A stretch of DNA of 64,000 nucleotides from Candidula unifasciata (lineage: Eukaryota; Mollusca; Gastropoda; Stylommatophora; Geomitridae): positions 987,882 through 1,051,881 of the forward strand of contig CAJHNH020002668.1 in NCBI GenBank assembly GCA_905116865.2. Direction: 5' to 3'. The notes below the pieces were generated by a model. The model saw only the letters and a list, made by a program, of their open reading frames with translations. It searched no databases and was not told the origin of the DNA. Position 1 is the first letter of the stretch, and every line of letters begins with the position of its first letter. Shown here in pieces: positions 60,060-64,000 of this stretch. A program made the position numbers and the translations under genes.

Positions 60060-60167
60060 TATAGATAGATAGTGTATAAACACAGTTACATATAGTTAAT
60101 AGTGTCAATTATGTGTAAATGCGTCAGACATATACATGTTATTACCTAGCATATTCACATAAGTGTG

Positions 60168-60262
60168 ACACATGTGCATATAGTTACCAGATGTACATAT
60201 AGTTACCAGATGTACGTATAGTTAACAGATGTTCATATAGTTAACAGATGTACATATAGTTA
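60168..60262. repeat. 19-20-bp minisatellite, 5 units
   Basis: Units of ATATAGTTACCAGATGTAC with A/C variants. Confidence 0.9.
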
Positions 60263-60264
60263 CC

Positions 60265-60955
60265 ACACTTTACAGACAATAACTACTGCATGATGTCCAC
60301 AACACTTTCGTGGTTTACTAGAATCAAAAATGGCACAGTACACTACATACATACTACTTGACATCAGTTATATGTACAGATAATAAACTATTTACCATGC
60401 AAAATATACATATACTTAAGTACATATAGGGGGCTGAGGGGGTACAGTGGTTGGAACGCTTGATTACCTGCCCAGTAGTCTTGGGCTCTATACCACTGAA
60501 GGTGGGGATTCCTTGTGTTTACCAGAGGCGAGGTGTGTACGCAATGTGCCAAAGAAAATGCACCATTGCTAGTTACTATGTATTACAAATACATCACTCA
60601 ATTCACATCTTGAACACATCAAGAGAATGCTCACTGCATGTTTACGCCACTCATGAGGAAACTGTAACATGTGAAACTGCCAGTTGTTAGTACAACTATG
60701 TCATCTGCACATACTCTCAACAGCAAAGCGAGGAGTAGGAAAATATCGCGTGATACCCGTTCTTCAGTGTAATCGTTACCTGCTAATGCTAATGCTAAGA
60801 CATGCTAGCTGATCACAATTAGCCGCTGGTCTTTACATACCTTGTTCCCAGCCAGGAAAGGGAAGGGGCGGAAGTTTCCTCAGATGCAAAGGTAGTCGGT
60901 GTGATATGGACTACAAGACTCATTAAGTTCTGACCTGACTGATCTAACGATCGTC
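60265..60955. other. Intergenic, no recognised feature
   Basis: A tRNA-like GTACAGTGGTTGGAACGC at 60440 lacks a convincing B box. Nothing else recognised. Confidence 0.35.
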
Positions 60956-60959
60956 AACA

Positions 60960-61395
60960 CCACTTCTGCCATTAAGCGTTGTGGGGAGGAATAATTTGTG
61001 CTTCAGTGAAGGCTGGCATACCATGACGACCCCAGATCAACAGCATATCACGGATTTTCTGTCCAGGATATTCAGCTGTGCAAGGCAACGAAGAGACTGA
61101 TAGATTAGCTACTGCCGCTTCTCTGGGCAGTGAGTTACCATAAGATAAAGCGGATGATGTGAAGGTTCTATGGGATCAAACGGACTGTACAAAAGAACAG
61201 ACAGGGAATCCATACACTAAAACACTAATTCAACGGGAGGTCAGTAGAGGTTCTGGAAGATATGGACACTGAAGGGAAAACTGAGATGGACTTTTAAACA
61301 GGTCACAGCTGGTATTATTAGCATGTCAACTCTTCGTTGGCTACTAAAGAAACAGACGGAGCCCGTGTGGAAATATCCCGAGGGCAGTGATGTCA
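60960..61395. mobile_element. LINE pieces: 3' end (-) and RNase H fragment (+)
   Basis: 60960-61065 resembles the 3' end of the LINE at 28978 (CATTAAGCGTTGTGGGGAGG) in minus orientation. 61070-61330 on the plus strand reads VQGNEETDRLATAASLGSEL, the last motif of a LINE RNase H, with a stop after it. Confidence 0.55.
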
Positions 61396-61399
61396 ATTC

Positions 61400-61676
61400 T
61401 TGATGCATTCATTCATTCATTCCTGCCGAGAAAGCGTACAGAATCTTTAATATTGTCAGTCCATATTTTCGTTGCCCTCCTCTTCCTCTTGTAGCCGATC
61501 TTCTGAGAAATGATGCCTGTGATGGGATCTAACGAGATGGCGATATAAAAATAGGGCATTGATAATATATTTACGCAAGACTCGTGGCAGGAAAAGATGT
61601 TCTTTTCTTCCAAATTTTTGAACCCTTTTACTCCTGCAGCCTGGGGAAAAAAGCAGAGAAATATCTTACGGATCAC
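61400..61676 (-). mobile_element. LINE 3' end with (GAAT)n tail
   Basis: Minus strand reads DPITGIISQKIGYKRKRRAT then KIWTDNIKDSVRFLGRNE, and ends in (GAAT)n at 61402-61421, the same tail type as the LINE at 48345. Confidence 0.65.
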
Positions 61677-61934
61677 TTAGCTGCGTTCTTGCCGAGTAAA
61701 CCCCAATATTTTTGGCTGATTAGGTGAGTAGATGTTTTGCAGCGGGAAACATTCGTCACGTCCAACAAGCATCCTTTAAATGGGAACTTTAGGTTGTAAT
61801 TGTGACTATGTTATGTGTGCCCTATAAATTAGCTTAGCACTGCACGCCATCAAGAGCCCTGAAAAGGACTCCTGCAGAGTGGAAGTGATCAAATGTGACA
61901 GACTCGAATACTGTCCCACCGCGACGAAGTCGTC

Positions 61935-62020
61935 CAGTGGTGTGTGGGGGTGTAGGGGTTTGTGTGTGGGGGGTGTGTGTGGGTGTGTGTATGGGTGTGT
62001 GGGGGGGGGGTGGTGGGGGA
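61935..62020. repeat. G-rich (GTGGG)n stretch
   Basis: GT and GGG runs with TGTGGGGGGGGGGTGGTGGG; G-quadruplex potential on the plus strand. Confidence 0.85.
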
Positions 62021-62034
62021 GGGATAGAGCCACT

Positions 62035-62255
62035 GACCTCTTAACAAACATGTTGTAAAAAGGTGACTAATTAGGAGTATTTTCTTTGAAGTCGGAATAT
62101 GTCTGCCTGAAAGGTTAGGAACCAACAGTCTCCACACAAATAAGCCAGATCTGTGAAATAAATTTGCACGCACAACTCTGAAATAATACCAAAGTCCAGA
62201 AAAAAAAAAAATGAATAACCAGAACTTTCTTGGGAGTTTACAGCGGGTGAGTGCA
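62035..62255 (+). repeat. Interspersed repeat D copy
   Basis: AACATGTTGTAAAAAGGTGA, GAACCAACAGTCTCCACACA, AATAAGCCAGATCTGTGAAA and GAACTTTCTTGGGAGTTTAC. Confidence 0.75.
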
Positions 62256-62285
62256 AAAAGAAAATGTTGTTTGTTTGTTTGTTTT

Positions 62286-62490
62286 AGTATCCAGAAGCCA
62301 TGAGTTGTTAACCCTTAGGCTCGGTATTATGGATATCGCAACCTTTCGGCCTTGATTCCATGATAGATACCGTAAATCTGGGAGGAAATGTGGCTTTTCT
62401 GCTTACCCCCGGGCGTGAACCTGGACCACAAGGCGCTTGTTACCCGGTCACCGCGCAATCCGGTTCAGCCAACTACGCTAGAGAGCCGGG
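62286..62490 (-). mobile_element. SINE family A copy with TSD
   Basis: Reverse complement of 396-617 family: CCGGCTCTCTAGCG head, B box, GATATCCATAATACCGAGCC and CAACTCATGGCTTCTGGATA end. GTGCAAAAAGAA flanks it on both sides (about 62251 and 62490). The tail is (CAAA)n at 62264-62285. Confidence 0.85.
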
Positions 62491-62529
62491 TGCAAAAAGA
62501 AGAAAACCACTGTCAGTTCAATAATGTTC

Positions 62530-62675
62530 TGTGCCCTCGGGTCAACCCAGCATTAGGTGGGTACCAGGTAAGTACTGACCACATTACCCACCAAGTACCG
62601 ATTGGTCTATAGAATATAGGTCTAGCCCTATATGCCCAATACGTTTGAGGGCGTGAGAAAGAGTTCTTTATATTA
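62530..62675 (+). mobile_element. SINE family B, 3' part
   Basis: CTCGGGTCAACCCAGCATTA, CCCACCAAGTACCGATTGG and ATAGGTCTAGCCCTATATGC. Confidence 0.75.
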
Positions 62676-62689
62676 CCATGTTTTAAACT

Positions 62690-63540
62690 TGCTTAGGACC
62701 AAAAGAGTTAATTTTAAATCTGCCGTTTTAGTTATAATGGACGGGAACGGGAGGGAGGTATGGAGGGAGGGTATTAGGGGTGGCCCTGCCACGTAGTAAA
62801 AATGTGTGGAGACCCTTAGTCTAACAAGGTGAAACCTTGAACAATATTTTACCAATGGGGATCTCAGACACACAAATAGTGAGACAAATTTATTTACTAT
62901 CACACACCTAGAACCAGGGGCACAGAAACAAAGAAAAGATTGGGGAGTGGGTCCGTAAGGGCCGTAAGCCTTGTTTAAATGCTGACTAATAATAACAAGG
63001 ATAATATACTGAATTGTAAAATAAAAACAATATAATAGATTTGAAATAATAGGCTATGTGTAAACTAAAAATGTTGAAAAAGAACTTCTATTCATGGTTT
63101 GGAGCCACACTTTTATTCTAGATGAAAAAGTGCGAGTACTCACCGAAAAGTAGCTTTAAAAGGGTGCCGATACTCCTTTAAAGGTGCCTATTCCATTAAA
63201 TCTTTAAAAAATTATGCCTGAAATAAGGTACCGGTACTGTGTACTGTTGCATACCCCTAGAAAGAAAGCTCTTCTTTGGGACGAGGGAGAAGAGCTTAGC
63301 TCTCTAAAAAATTGTAGGAAGGGGCCCTCTCAACCCAATCCCCCCACCCCACCTTTCTTCAATTTTTATTTGAGAAGGGGGTACGGGGGAGGGGGAGGAT
63401 CCAAAGTTTCTAAGACTCTAAGCTCCAACGTCCCTGCCTAGAACTAACATTGAAATATAAAAGGATAAAAATGCAATGATTTCTATGGATTTCTAGCACT
63501 AACTTGCCCTAGATCAAGCATCACAATAGTCAATAAATAG
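62690..63540. other. 3' flank of the Kazal gene, no recognised feature
   Basis: Holds a likely AATAAA (minus) near 63364-63371 and poly-G/C runs at 63340-63400. No other element recognised. Confidence 0.4.
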
Positions 63541-63554
63541 GCTACAATTATGCG

Positions 63555-63891
63555 TTAGGCGTTCCACTTGTAGTGGGAAAACGTCTCCTCGAAGGTTTTC
63601 ACAGCTCCTTGATTTTTTCCTTTATGCCTCCTGGCCCTGCTCTTTCCTCGATTCTTTCCACTCTTTCTTCTTTTCCTTTTTCTGTCTTTCTTTTTCTTGT
63701 TTTCTGCCAAGCTGTCGGTTCCGGCTTCCTCTTCGCCTTTACGCCTCTTTCGTTTCTTTGTCTTTTTGGCTGCTTTCCTGTCTTCACTGATAGATTCAGT
63801 GAAGGTTTCGATGTCTTGTTCTGTACACGGTCCTTTGTGCTTTTTCCTCACCGGTACGCCCTCATCACAGGAAGCAACTCTCATGTGGCAC
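63555..63891 (-). CDS. Last exon of a Kazal-domain protein with a basic tail
   Basis: The sense strand has acceptor TTTTCATCCTCAG before 63891, then one base completing a split codon, and reads CHMRVASCDEGVPVRKKHKG-PC. This matches the second half of a follistatin/agrin-type Kazal domain (CxMRxASCxxGxPVxxKHxGPC). It continues with TEQDIETFTESISEDRK and about 60 residues rich in Lys and Arg (KKTKKRKRRKGEE, KKKKDRKRKRRKSGK), and ends FEETFSHYKWNA at the stop 63557-63555. An AATAAA lies near 63364-63371. The first half of the domain must be in an exon beyond the right edge. The protein is probably secreted or extracellular, and the basic tail could bind heparin or act as a processing region; both are inferences. 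Unrelated to the OATP genes. Confidence 0.6.
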
Positions 63892-64000
63892 CTGAGGATG
63901 AAAAAATGTGACATTATATATATTATTTGATATCGACTAACTCAACATGCGTTGAAATATCCTCATTCATTTTCATTCATTGGCACCTTCCCGTCTTTCC

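Noticed and set aside
60430..60540. Possible tRNA-like SINE head
   Set aside because: An A-box-like sequence only; no B box at the right distance.

Overview
The window is animal nuclear DNA, most plausibly from a mollusc and perhaps a gastropod. It has split genes with GT-AG introns, a vertebrate-style tRNA-Asp gene, tRNA-derived SINEs, decayed LINEs, pogo/Tigger and hAT DNA elements, and a very high load of micro- and minisatellites. The phylum is an inference; a SPIN-like hAT element and the style of the repeats fit it, but nothing here proves it. Most long open frames are artefacts of stop-free tandem repeats and were left out.

The real protein-coding content is two paralogous solute carrier organic anion transporter (SLCO/OATP) genes, facing each other tail to tail. 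Gene 1 (+) enters from the left edge and gives its last five coding exons: 113-302, 2436-2553, 3940-4094, 5266-5330 and 8652-8887. Gene 2 (-) gives thirteen coding exons between 46067 and 19349: 45922-46067, 44399-44505, 40353-40484, 38949-39128, 36384-36674, 35667-35753, 34472-34657, 32398-32562, 28694-28883, 25919-26036, 23920-24074, 22015-22079 and 19349-19584. A two-codon first exon is proposed at 50934-50939. The last five exons of both genes have identical lengths (190, 118, 155, 65, 236) and identical intron phases, so one arose by inverted duplication of the other. Gene 2 shows the OATP signature DQRWVGAWWLGF and both genes show the Kazal-like extracellular loop. At the right edge (63555-63891, -) lies the last exon of an unrelated gene that ends in half a Kazal/follistatin-like domain and a Lys/Arg-rich tail.

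Between the two genes (9.1-19.2 kb) are a tRNA-Asp(GTC) gene at 15071-15142, a Tigger copy, a nested DNA element with CCGAATA termini, SINEs and a decayed LINE. The introns of gene 2 hold three (GAA)n blocks of 0.45-0.58 kb, LINE remnants and several minisatellites. Beyond the second exon of gene 2 (46-63.5 kb) lie mainly arrays (75, 27, 15 and 31 bp units), an intact 5'-truncated LINE reverse transcriptase inserted in the 27-bp array, RNase H and reverse transcriptase debris, a SPIN-like element and a 245-bp CAGA tract.

The most unusual signal is that several minisatellites are built from, or abut, the 3' splice sites of these OATP exons. The 40/41-bp array at 40.47-43.7 kb repeats the acceptor of exon 40353-40484 plus the first ~25 coding bases, giving about 60 decoy acceptors. 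A 47-bp array does the same at exon 38949-39128. A 40-bp array amplifies the branch-point region before exon 22015-22079, and a 25-bp array abuts the Kazal exon of gene 1.
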